A DNA stretch of 64,000 nt, taken from Monodelphis domestica. Taxonomy: Eukaryota; Chordata; Mammalia; Didelphimorphia; Didelphidae. Position 1 is the first letter of the stretch. Each line of letters begins with the position of its first letter. This document shows, one piece after another, positions 1 to 10,925 of the stretch. Below the pieces are notes generated by a model. It saw only the letters and a list, made by a program, of their open reading frames with translations, was not told the origin of the DNA and searched no databases. Both the position numbers and the translations under genes were made by a program. The stretch covers positions 265,613,943-265,677,942 of the forward strand of contig NC_077230.1 of the NCBI RefSeq assembly GCF_027887165.1. The letters run 5' to 3'.

Positions 1-460
1 AGAAATAAACTTGAACATTTTCTGACACATTAAAAAAATAGTTACATTGTACAATGTAGGTATAGCCACATCACCTTTTAGGATTTTGTTGGCTACATCT
101 TAATAAGAAAGGAGTATGGCTGAGCAGATGGGAGAAGGTAATTGTTTTGCCCCATGGATTTGACATTTACTCTATGCTACATACTCATTTACTTAGCAGA
201 ATGGAAGAAACTTGGATTTTGAAAACTAAAGACCGCTGATCCCCAAAGTGGTTTATAGCTTTGCCTTCACAGATTAAATGGAAGGTATGTGGAATGCATA
301 CCATGAATGAGAGTAGTTTTATAAAGGCCCCAGCTGTGGAAAGATTAAAAATTAGTATTATTACCTCTAATTTCTATTGTATTTTTACAATGTAATTGAT
401 TGTATGCTCTATTTTATGCCCCTGGGCAGTCCTGAGCAAATTTAAAGACTACAATTGGTC
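1..460. other. Unique-looking intergenic DNA
   Basis: AT-rich sequence with no gene and no repeat that I recognise. Confidence 0.4.
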
Positions 461-465
461 CCCTA

Positions 466-930
466 AAGAGGAAGAAGAAACAGGATATGACATAAAGAAG
501 AGTCTTTAAAAGTGGCTGAAACTTTCTATCATTGGGTCTTCGGGCTGAATCTGGAGCATGGAGGACCAGGGACTCTGGTAAGACTGCTCTTGAATCTTCT
601 CCTTTTGGAGCTGTTGCTTGGGTGAGTGAAAAGCTGACTCCTTTCCTGGCTTCTGGAGAGATTAGATTATGGAGGAGTCTATGTGGTTATTTACCAACAG
701 GTCCTCCAGCTAAATGGCCCTCCTACTGAGGGAACTCTGGTGGAGGGCTAATTAGCCCAACCTGAGATGAGCCAGGAACTGGAGAAACATTTAGGGTGAT
801 TAGCTAGACTGCTTATTCTACCCTCTTTCACATTTCTTAACTTTAATCTTTCCCTCTATTTTATGAATAAAAGCTGCTAAAAAAAGTCATTTTGCCTTGA
901 GTTATAATATCAGAGACCACATTCTCTTAT
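466..930 (+). mobile_element. Solo LTR-like element, copy A
   Basis: From about 572 to 925 this aligns with 28465-28870, sharing 'ctggtaagactgctc', 'gggtgagtgaaaagctga', 'ttctggagagattag' and 'aaaagtcattttg.cttgag'. It carries AATAAA at 866-871 near its 3' part, as an LTR would. No gag, pol or env sequence lies next to it. The 5' limit is uncertain. Confidence 0.6.
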
Positions 931-1484
931 ATTTTGTCAAACCATACTAATTTTGCCCCCTATGTTTTTTTTTGTTTGTTTTTGGTTTTTTTTTTGGCAA
1001 CCATGAGGTTTGATGAGTACTCTCAGAAATTTTTAGTAGCTGGTTCTATAATCTACATCTGGGAAAGGACGTTAAGGTCAATTTTTTTCTTTCTCTTTAA
1101 AATAAATGAAAAACAGCTGTTTTATCTTACTGGCAGTAAACTGACTGTTTTTTCTTGGGTAACAATTACCTGTGTTTTCCCTGCAGGGCTTTTACCCCCT
1201 AAATGTAAGATTTAAATCAATGTCCAATTCTGCAAGTATTATATTTTATAAAGTTTATTAATAATCACTTGAAATAAAGGAATAAAAAGGAAATAGGAGT
1301 ATAAAAATGTAATTATCTAACCAAAATAAAATCATGTAAATAGTTTTCTTGCCTCTCCCAAAAAGCCCACTTCAGCCAGCTGCTGATTACAGAAAGAGAA
1401 TGAGAGGAGGGACTACACAAAATTTATATCCTGCCTATGTCAGCATATAACATAAGAAGGAGAGTAGGGTATTGGGAATTGTAG
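931..1484. other. Intergenic, no feature recognised
   Basis: T-rich and AT-rich DNA. The short open frame over 934-1215 has no protein-like composition and starts without ATG. Confidence 0.4.
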
Positions 1485-1608
1485 TTCTCAGGTTCAGATT
1501 CCAATGACACACAAGTCACTTAATCCCCATTGCCTAGCCCTTACCACTCTTCTGCCTTCGAACCAATACACAGGATTGATTCTAAAACAGAAAGTTGGGG
1601 TTTTATTT
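1485..1608 (+). mobile_element. tRNA-derived SINE (WSINE1-like), 3' half
   Basis: Contains 'caagtcacttaatcccc', 'attgcctagcccttacc' and 'gattctaaaacagaaag', the distal half of the abundant tRNA-derived SINE of this window. The tRNA-like head is missing. Confidence 0.8.
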
Positions 1609-3240
1609 TTAAGAAATTGACAGTTATCTATGTCACTGTCAAACTGATTATGATCAGAGTATGTACCTTGGTTTTACCTTTGTTGCATTTACTTACCACA
1701 CAGACTAGGAACCTGTACATTTGATTGTTAAAAAGTTCAACCTGAGTGTACTAGCTATCTGGTAAGAATATCTTCTTTGTTCTAATGAGCTTGATGCTTG
1801 GGTCTAATTACTGAGATGAGGTAGTTAGTACCCACCAATTTGAGGGAGCAGAGACAAGGTAAACTGCAGGGGGGTTTTGCTTTCCCAGGTAAAAGTTTCT
1901 ACCTTTTTCTAAAAGACTTAAAGCCTATTATTTTCAAGCTAAAAGAATATGACAGTATGTCCTCTTCCCTTCAGAAAGAGATAGCCAAGGATTTAAGCTG
2001 AGCCTAAAGCTGGAAGTACTGAGCAGGAGCATAAACTGCACACCTGCTCAGACATAATCCATCAGAGTATCATCTACCAGGGACTACGCAACTAGCAGAC
2101 TCAGTTGGAGGAATGAGATGACATCACCAAAAGACATAAGTGGACCTGAAGAGTTGAGGCATGAATGGCTTCTTCATTAATGTGTTTCCTACATATGTGT
2201 GTCCCTCTATGCCAGCATCTTGGTTAAAGTGTGCATTTGTGGAAGAGTAAGTCCTGCAGTTATGGGGAAGAATTTGGTTACTAATTAATTAATGCTTCCA
2301 CTTTGAACTATCTGTCACTTCTGGCTTACTACTAAGGATACACTCATCAAGAGAGATACTCAGTAAATATTTTCAGAATTCAATATCTACATTCTAGTTA
2401 ACAGATGGAGATGAATTGAATGCTCCCTGGAGCATGACAGGAGCCAGGAAGAATCACCCCTTTCCCATCATGAATGTGGATAAAAGATGGAGAGTCAATG
2501 AGTCAATGAATTAAAAAGAGTTCTGTGGTTGGTGAATCTTGCCCTGTGTTGTGTCCTGAGTGAGGAATACAAGAGCAGTAAACCCAGTTCCTCCCCTTTT
2601 CCCAATTAGGAGCACAAGCCATAGGGAGGGACCTTTATGCAGGGGGAGGCAGAGTGGAGCATAGGAATATGGTGGTGTAGCTTATTTGTACCTATCTAGG
2701 AAAAGAATAGCCTTGAAGTAGGAAGTGAAGCCAAAAGGGAAAAGAATGGTTTTCTTCTGCCTCTTGTAATAGTGGGCTAGCCAGAGGGGCTTTACAATGC
2801 TAGGAACAGGAAACCAGCTGCTGGAGGGGACTGATTACTGTGTAACCCTTCCTCCACTAAGGCTGACAATCTTAATAGAGTCTGGATCTGACCAAAAGTG
2901 AGTCAATCCCTCCCAACTTTCTTCATTGACTTTGAAATCCTCCTTCCTCTTACAAAACTTACACAGTCTTCTGTATTACTAAACGGCTAATTTATTTCTT
3001 GGGAATGATACGGAGAGAGAGGGGTAGAGGGAAGAGATGGGAGGTCCCTCAATGTCTTTTCCCTATCAGCTGTTGAAGACTTCTCTCACAAAGTCTCTTC
3101 AGAGAAATGGTTTGACTTCCCCCTAAGAGACAGTGAATTTAAGTCAGTAGAGGTCTTCAGTGGGCAAGAACTTCTTCTGCTCAGCCAGGTAGAAAGGGTA
3201 TTGGAAAGCAACTCTCCTCCTTAGCTCTTGTCAGAGTCTC
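1609..3240. other. Intergenic, no gene recognised
   Basis: Mixed-composition DNA without a recognisable SINE or LINE core. Parts could be decayed LTRs but I cannot support that. Confidence 0.4.
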
Positions 3241-3277
3241 TGGTGACAGAGTCAGTGAGTGAGTGAGTGAGTGACTG
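3241..3277. repeat. Short (GTGA)n tract
   Basis: A run of about six GTGA units with one interruption, at 3252-3284. Confidence 0.6.
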
Positions 3278-3477
3278 TGTGAGTGACCAGACTCAGCTCT
3301 GGCCAACAGCTTCCTCCTCCTTTGAATCTTCCAATAGAATTCTCAAATTCTCCCTTCCCCCACTGGTTGAGTGTTCCATCTGCCTCTCCTGGATCCATCT
3401 TCATTAAATTTCAGGTTTTATTCTGCTTTTGGCCATTCCTCCTTGATTACACCCTTCAGATTTGGAATGTGGGCATC

Positions 3478-3648
<171 letters not shown>

Positions 3649-3838
3649 TCTTACCTTCCATCTTGGAGTCAATACTGTGCATTGGCTCCAAGGCAGAAGA
3701 GTGGTAAGGGCTAGGCAATGGGGGTCAAGTGACTTGCCCGGGGTCACACAGCTGGGAAGTGTCTGAGGCCAGATTCGAACCTAGGACCTCCCATCTCTGG
3801 GCCTGGCTCTCAATCCACTGAACTACCCAGCTGCACCC
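3649..3838 (-). mobile_element. tRNA-derived SINE with 8-base target duplication
   Basis: Minus-strand copy with all landmarks: 3' part (cttaccttccatcttgg), middle (gtgacttgcccggggtcaca) and tRNA-like head (tcaatccactgaactaccca). TGGGCATC occurs at 3470-3477 and 3839-3846, so microsatellite plus SINE form one insertion. Confidence 0.92.
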
Positions 3839-3846
3839 TGGGCATC

Positions 3847-5300
3847 ACTTTCCAGGACCAGCCATAGCTTTTCTTCTTTCACTTGGCAACTCAGTTCCGT
3901 CACCATCTTCAACTCTACTTTTACAGAGAACTTTCTCTGTGCAGGTATTAAAGAATGGGTATTGAGGGTGGGTAAGAGGGTAGGAGTAGGAGCAAGGAAT
4001 GACACTACTTGTCTTAGCCTTGTTTCCAAAGAACACAAATGGTGCTCCAGATCATTTTTAGTCTAGGGCAAAGGAAAAAACATCCCAACTCCTGTTTCAT
4101 TCTGCCCTTTGGAGAGTTTATCAAAACATCCTTAACAGATTAAAACCATAAATTTTTTTTTCTTAATTTAATTCAACCAAGGAGAAAGCCTGGAAATTTT
4201 GAATCAGGGATTGAACCCATAGAATTGAAATGGCTTAATCAGAAATTTTCAAAAGCAGAATAAGCTTTGGAATTAGGTTTTGCTGTGAGACTTTAAACAA
4301 AGTCACTTCAAATTAGATGGGCCAGATGATATTTGAACCTAAATCCTTTAGACTCCAGTTATCATTCTGTACCACCACAGAGAAAGATAAGGAGCTAGCT
4401 ACTAAAACCATAATACCCAGAGTTATATTACATTTCATAACTGTACAGATTTTTCATGCTAGGAACTTTCCATCTCTGATACAGAGGTATTTGATGACAA
4501 ATTCAGTCCCATGTGTACAAAGGCACAAAACCTCAAGCAGGCAGTAGTAACACATGAAAGACTAACTCCATTTTGAAATGTTGGTCAAGCCTCATTTAGG
4601 GCTCAGAAATGCTTTACCCTATGTCTGCTCCTAGGCTGTTTGTTCTCTCTGATTCCTTCAGTTAGGCAATAATATTTTTTATATAGTATTTTGAAAGATG
4701 CAAGGGTGACATCATGGGGCCTCTGTGGTTGACAGTCTCTCCTCCATTGTAACAACTGTCATACTTCCCCAAATGAACTAAATGGCTTCACATTAAAATC
4801 TTTATGGGTATCTGGTCTACTTCAAACTGCTAAGGGCAGAATACTTTTCTTTTTAATGAAGAAGTTTCCATGGAACCTTGGGTTCAATTGGATCCTTAAT
4901 TTCTGATCAAAATGCGATTTTGTAATGGAATTTTTAAAAAAAGACTCTTGAGTATTTCTACTTCATGTTGAACTCTATCCACAAAAGTAGAATTTCTGAT
5001 AAATGAATCCTAATATCATAAATATCTATATTTTGCTTCTTGAAACATCACCCAATTAATTTGTGAAGGACCTGTGTTTAAATTCTGGGTGTGCATATTA
5101 ATACATGTGTGACTGAACAATGAGAAAGTTGAATAACGCCTGAAGTCCCTTCTGCCAGGAACCATCAAAGACCACACTGTTTGACATGGTCACATGTGGA
5201 AACTGGGACTGCAAAGCAGCCCCTAGGAAGGATGGAAACACCCACTGAAACCCCCCTAAGTGACTTTCCTTATTAACCATCCCCTTATAATTGGAATTGC
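3847..5300. other. Intergenic, mostly unrecognised
   Basis: No gene seen. A MIR-like stretch may lie around 4240-4400 (loss of part of 'tcacttcaaattag', then 'atttgaacctaaatcc'), but it is too decayed to call. Confidence 0.35.
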
Positions 5301-5319
5301 TATGATTATTATTCTTACT

Positions 5320-6185
5320 TAGCCCCAGGAAAAATAGATGAGAACAACATGTTTACTGGGTTAACACACATATGCCCCACTTTAATTCCCTCAGATTATT
5401 ACCCAAAAAAGATTACATTCACAGAACTAAAACCTAAAGATCATCACCCATTACCACTCCATTTTCCCTCTTAGCAGAGGTACACTCAGAGGCTCCACAC
5501 CCACTGTTAGCCAAACACACAAGCACCACAATCAATCACTCCTCTAGAAACACAAGTTACTGATGCACTTCACTAGTTCACTATGTTTGCAATAACCAGG
5601 CAACATTGCCAAGGTGCCTTAATGAAACACAAGAAAAATGTAACTTGGAAATTGAGGAAATTCCTGATTCTTGTCTGTCTTAAATTACCCTCTAACCCCA
5701 TACCTAGCTACAAAATGTTTTGTTATCTATCTCCTAAGTAATTGTGATTGATTGTGAAAGCTGATCAAAAGCAATAATGATTCTCCTAGCTGGTCATCCC
5801 ACAGGTCAGGAGGAACTAATCTCCAGATCACCCTATCCATGTCATTCATCTCCATCACAAACCTTTCTATTGTAGCAACATAGTGAATGATCACAGAATG
5901 TTGATTAAGTGATTTGTTAATGTGAGACATATCTAATTATCTGTAGAAGATCATGTATGTTGAAAAATGACTGTGTGCCAGAAAAGCATATACTCACTAA
6001 AGCTATAAAATAAATGAACCTTGTAAAATGGTAGAACACTGAATGATGCCTAAGCGCAGGTTTGAGCACTCAGTCTTCTCACATTTCTTAATCACCTGAC
6101 CGTTCCACCTGGTCAAAAGGATCCTCCTCTTTGGGAGATCATGGGCTTCTAGGGTTGTCTAACATCAATTCACAACTCTAGAACT
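5320..6185 (+). mobile_element. Possible ERV LTR
   Basis: An LTR-like stretch with a 'gctataaaataaatgaacc' promoter/poly(A)-like segment at about 6001-6019, followed by a U5-like region. No internal ERV genes adjoin. Ends are not resolved and the call rests on composition and order of motifs. Confidence 0.3.
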
Positions 6186-6187
6186 TA

Positions 6188-6430
6188 GGCAGTGAGGCAG
6201 TGCTGTGGATAGTGTGTAGGACCTGAAGTCAAGAAAATTCATTTTACTGAGTTCAAATCTGGCCTCAGACATTTAATAGCTGTATAATCCTGGGCAAGTC
6301 ATTTAGCCCTATTTGCCTCCATTTTCTCATCTAGAAAATGAGCTGAAGAAGGAAGTGGCAAACCATTCCAGTATCTTGGACAAGAAAACCCCAAAAGGAT
6401 TCACAAAGAATTGAATATTACTAAAAAAGT
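6188..6430 (+). mobile_element. CORE-SINE (MAR1-like)
   Basis: Has the head (gtgctgtggatagtgtgta), 'tgagttcaaatctggcctca', 'ctgggcaagtcattta' and the long tail (gcaaaccattccagtatctt, agaaaaccccaaaagg) diagnostic of this marsupial SINE. Confidence 0.85.
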
Positions 6431-6589
6431 GATTAAACACCAAAATAACTTTGTTAAGTTTCCCCATTAAGGAGAGTGCCCAGGCCAGCTACGTGTTATT
6501 CTTCTCTCAGTCTTTGCTATATCCCTACATTGTTGTCCCCAATTCCCCACCTCTTTGTTGTTTCAGTTTCTATCAGCTTTCTTTAATGT

Positions 6590-6655
6590 TGTCTTCCTTA
6601 GTTAGAATGCTTGGCACACAGTACATGCTTAATAAATGCTTGCTTGCTGCTTGAC
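6590..6655 (+). mobile_element. L2 LINE 3' tail
   Basis: The phrase 'cttggcacacagtacatgc' followed by 'ttaataaatgc' is the L2 3' terminus. Confidence 0.6.
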
Positions 6656-6699
6656 ATATCAAAAGAAAGAAATTCTTTTCCCAATTCCAGCTGTGTACT

Positions 6700-6945
6700 A
6701 CAGGTGACAGAGGCCAGGTGTAATGCAGATAGCACAGTGGATGGCAGAGTGAAACAAGTCCTGCCCTTGGGAGCAGGAGAGGCTAAGAATGTAAAAAACA
6801 TGTCATTAACTTTTGCACCTCATTTCCTCTTCTCAAAAATGGGAATAATATAGTTCCTACTTCATAGGATTGTTATGAGAATAAAATGAGATCTCTGGAA
6901 AATTATAAGATGGTATATGTGACAGTTTTTATTATTCTAGGAAAC
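6700..6945 (+). mobile_element. MIR/CORE-SINE remnant
   Basis: Contains a decayed 'cctcttctcaaaaatggga' and 'attgttatgagaataaaatg', the conserved core and 3' part of MIR-like SINEs. Confidence 0.6.
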
Positions 6946-7024
6946 GAGGGTCTTCTGGGATCTCAAATTCTTTCTTTAATTCAAAAACTGAAATTTGGAT
7001 GATGAGAAAGGGATTCGCCAGTCA

Positions 7025-8040
7025 GTCAATAATCATTAAGTGCTTACTTACTATGTTCCAGGAACTTTGTTAACTAACACCTGGGGTTATAAATAAAGGG
7101 CAGAACAGTTTTTGTCCTCAAGGGGCTCACAGTCTATTGGGGGAGGAGGTGATAGTACACAAATAATTATGTACACATAGGATATATACAGCATAGGTAA
7201 TCTAAAATGGAAGGCACTTGTTGGGGAGGTGGGTAGGGGAAGATGAGGGCTGGGAAAAGCCTGCAGAAAGTGAGATTTGAATGAAGTATTTGAATTGATT
7301 TGAATTAAAGGAGTAAAGGAAGCTAGCAGGCAGAAGTGAGGAAGGAGAACATTTAGGTCTTGGGGGACCAGCATTGTAACTAAATCATCAACTTTGTAAA
7401 GACCTCTAAATGCCAAACAGGATTTCCTATTTGACTCTGTGGGTGAAAGGGAATCACTGGGGTTCGCTGAATGAGGGTAGGGTGTGGTTTGGTTATACCT
7501 GCATGTTAAGAAAAATTACTTTAGCAAATGAATGGAGATTGGATTGAAGTGGGGAGAGATTTGAGGCAGAGAGACTAATTAGAAGACTATTGCAATAATC
7601 CATATGAGAAGCAATGAGGGCCTGGAGAGATGCTGTGAATATAGTAACAAGATTTGATAGTGGAATCGTTATATGGGTTGAGTAAGAGTGAGGAAATGAG
7701 ATGATACCAATGTTGCGTGATTGGGAGGATTGTAGTACCCTGGACAATAAGAAGGTATTTAAAGAGAAAGATGATGAATTCTAATTTGGAAATATTGAGT
7801 TTGGGATGCCAATAAAACATTCAATGTAAAATGTCCAAAAACCAGGTGGTGATAAGCAGCTTGCCCAGCAGAGATACTAGGGCTGGATACGTAATTCCGG
7901 CAGTTATCTGCCTGGAGAAGATAATTAAACCCATTAAGAGTTGATGAGATCACCAAGGAAGATGAAGTGGAGTGAGATGAGGAGAGGGATCCAGGCAGAA
8001 CCTACTGGGACACCTCTGGTTAATGGGCAGGACACAGATG
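7025..8040 (-). mobile_element. L2 LINE 3' region
   Basis: Read on plus it starts 'ttaagtgcttacttactatg', passes 'ctcaaggggctcacagtcta', and runs about 1 kb through 'attgcaataatccatatga'. This is the reverse complement of the L2 3' end. It is one of the longest L2 copies here, and its open frames are shadows. Confidence 0.7.
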
Positions 8041-8136
8041 AAGTACCAGCAAAGGAGACTGAGTAGCATAGCAGGGCTCTCCTTTGTCCTAGACATCTCA
8101 CTTTGCTTCTCTTGGTTTCTACAGACTGAACTCTCA

Positions 8137-8280
8137 CACAGAATCAAAGAATTCCAGAGTTGAAAGTGGCACCTGTAGTCATCTAGTCCAATCCATTCCT
8201 AAATAATCTCCCTTATAATACCCCTGACACCCTAATAAAGGCCATCGTTGACTCATCCATGGCCTATAGCCATAGCCTTC
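8137..8280 (-). mobile_element. CR1 LINE 3' end
   Basis: Plus-strand 'agaatcaaagaattccagag' then 'catctagtccaatccat' is the reverse complement of the CR1 3' terminus. Confidence 0.65.
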
Positions 8281-8299
8281 TAATTTGTCTCCATGCTTT

Positions 8300-8466
8300 A
8301 TTTATTTTATTTTCAAAAAATTCTTACCTTCCACCATAGAATCAATACTGTGTAATGAGGGTTAGTGACTTCCTCAGCGTCACATAGCTAGGAAGGTCTG
8401 AGATCAAATTTGAACCTAGGACCTCCCTTCTCTGGGCCTGGCTCTCAATCTACCCAACTGCCTCTC
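8300..8466 (-). mobile_element. tRNA-derived SINE with 9-base target duplication
   Basis: Minus-strand SINE (cttaccttccaccatagaat to 'tctcaatctacccaactgcc') with an internal deletion. CCATGCTTT repeats at 8291-8299 and 8467-8475. Confidence 0.88.
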
Positions 8467-8475
8467 CCATGCTTT

Positions 8476-8749
8476 GTTTTTTCAATCCATTGGCTTTTAT
8501 GAGAGATGCAAGTCATACAAAGTCTGTGGGTATGCAGGCATACCCTGTTTGGTCGGAGACACTGGGGGCTATCAGCATCAATAGGATTTTTATTAAAAAA
8601 AAAAAAAGAACAAAGCTGGGGATTACATCCAGCAAACTTTCAACAAAGAAAGGAGAAGCAAAATAAATTGAGGAGTAGATGTACAAGGAGGATTCCAGTA
8701 TAAGTGATTTGCAATATTTCATTTTTAAGTCTAACATAGGAGGATCCAG
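8476..8749. other. Unrecognised intergenic segment with A-run
   Basis: No gene; a run of 13 A at about 8595-8607. Confidence 0.35.
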
Positions 8750-9297
8750 GTGTGAATTTTAAGTCTCCATCTTGGTCTAGCACCCAAAAAATTGTGCATA
8801 CCCATACTACACGGGCATGTGCTAATCAAGGACAAATCAGAAATAACTAACTGCCCACCTGGGCTGTCCTAAGCCAAGCTAGAGCCACCATTGGCATGTG
8901 CGAGGCACAGGAAGTGAGGTAGGGAACAGCCTCTGGAATTCACGCACTTCCTGTGGAGAGAGCTAGACCACAGTTCGTGTTAGAAGCTTGAAGAGAGAGG
9001 AGGCCCGCAGACAGCTTCCCTTCAGATCGGTCATGTGAGTCAAGGACTGATTCCTTCCACCTTGGCCCTTTGGGCCTAAACTCCCTCTGCCTTGGTCAGA
9101 GGTTGAGTAACCCCTTTCCCTTTTCTCCTCTCTCCTTCTCTCCCTCTCCTTTTCCCTACTCCCATCGTGATTAAACCTCCATAAACTCCATTCTGACTTG
9201 AGTGTTTCATTTTAGGAATTTCATAAGTAAATTCCTTCGCGGCCATTGTTCAATATTATAACAATCTTAAAAGGTGAAATTTTCACCACAACACAGG
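8750..9297 (+). mobile_element. Solo ERV LTR
   Basis: About 548 bases starting TG (tgtgaattttaagtctcc) and ending CA (ttttcaccacaaca). It has an ATTAAA poly(A)-type signal near 9170 and a pyrimidine-rich block at 9108-9164, with a typical U5-like end after 'gagtgtttcattttagg'. No coding ERV sequence adjoins. Confidence 0.55.
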
Positions 9298-9769
9298 GCA
9301 TGTCTAAAGTGAGATTTCTGATAATTCTAACATTGTATTGGATTCGAGTACGTGTCTATCATTCAGTTATTTGATTTTGACAGCCAAAAGGACCTAATCT
9401 TGGTGGGGTAAGAAATCTCTCATCTTCTTGGTTAATCTGCAATTAACTTGTAACAAATGAATTTCAAAAGAGGAAAGAAAGAAGGGGAATTTTGACAAAT
9501 AGCCAATGATATATATTCTTATATCCAAATGATTAGTTTACCATTAATCCCAAATTTTAAAGCTCATTTGGTTCACCTATTAAATCTATTAATGGCTGCA
9601 ATGACTTCTTACTACAAAACCGGAACAATTACTAATAGTTCCAAATCAATGGCTAATCCTAAACTGAATTTATTACTTTTATGTAGTACTTATGTAGTTG
9701 GTACCAGCTGTTCTTACTATACCAATTTAGTAAATGACCTCTTTAAAAAAAGGTTGCCTTCCTTTTTTT
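9298..9769. other. Intergenic, no feature recognised
   Basis: AT-rich; a short open frame at 9529-9792 runs into a SINE tail and is not supported. Confidence 0.4.
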
Positions 9770-9778
9770 GTTTGTATT

Positions 9779-9977
9779 GTTGTTTTTTTTAACCCTTACA
9801 TTCTGCCTTAGAACCAATAATGTGTTGTGTATTGATTCTAAGGCAGAAGACCTGTAAGGGCTAGGCAATGGGAGTTAAGTGACTTGCCCTGGGTCACTAG
9901 TCTGAGGCCAGATTTGAACCTAGGACCTCCCATCTCTAGGCCTGGTTCTCAATCCACTGAGCCACCTAGCTGCCCCC
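9779..9977 (-). mobile_element. tRNA-derived SINE with 9-base target duplication
   Basis: A complete minus-strand copy from T-run and 'cccttacattctgcctta' to 'gagccacctagctgcccc'. GTTTGTATT flanks it at 9770-9778 and 9978-9986. Confidence 0.92.
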
Positions 9978-9986
9978 GTTTGTATT

Positions 9987-10689
9987 ATTATAAAAGAAAT
10001 CTAAAATAGTAAATGGAAAAACTGAGAAAACATATAAAGAAAATGGCTAAAGATAGTCATGAAATATAGCTTCAAAACAAGAAGGAAAAAATGGTAAAGA
10101 GAACATGATTTAGAAATTTTATTGCAGGATTTTACAAATTTAACATCTGCAAGAACTGACTGAGTCTTCTGCTTTTGCATTGCTTTCAACTTTTGAAGGA
10201 GCAGAAACATACTTCTACTCAACATGTGTCCTGACTCACGTTATCCAGATGAACGAATTGGTCCTTGTGGACAATAACCTTATTTTTACTTGTTTTCTAG
10301 GCATTTTCTTTCCAGTTGTTAAATCCATTCATTCATACCCTTGATGAAAAGACCGTTATTTGTGTACATAGTAACTTTCTCAAGCTTTAGGGACTTAGCT
10401 TACTCAATACATTTGGTTGCTTCTAATGATGCTCTTTGGATTGTCTGTTGTCCAGAATATGTACTACTCATGTGTAGATAATGGGCTTCTGGCCACCAAA
10501 CAAACTTCCTTGGGTCCCTTCGTTTCCTGTATCTTTGCAGGCACCTTTGACATACACACTGTTAAGATCTGATCTCTCTAGAGCTGCTATGCTGCGGACT
10601 GTAATTAGCATTCCATGAATTCTGCTGATTGTATTTCCAACTCATCTCTCTAAAAGTTTGGAAGGAAAAGAAAGTGATTCTGACCTTCA
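9987..10689. other. Intergenic, no feature recognised
   Basis: No gene or clear repeat seen on either strand. Confidence 0.4.
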
Positions 10690-10925
10690 GAGAATGTGAC
10701 TGTCTCCCTGCTTACACCCATTCCATATTCTCTGCAGCTACCAATGACTTTCCTACAGTGCAGACCTAATCATGCCAGTGCTTCTACTCAATAAACTCTA
10801 GTGGCTCCCTATTACCTCCAGGATCAAATGTAAAATCCTGTCACTTAGAGCCCTTTATAAGCTGGCCTGTTCCTACCTTTCCAATCTATTTACATTGACT
10901 AACACTTTCACTTTGTGAAAGTATT
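10690..10925 (+). mobile_element. L2 LINE 3' region fragment
   Basis: Phrases 'ctctagtggctccctattac' and 'ctccaggatcaaatgtaaaa' match the L2 3' region in plus orientation. Confidence 0.7.
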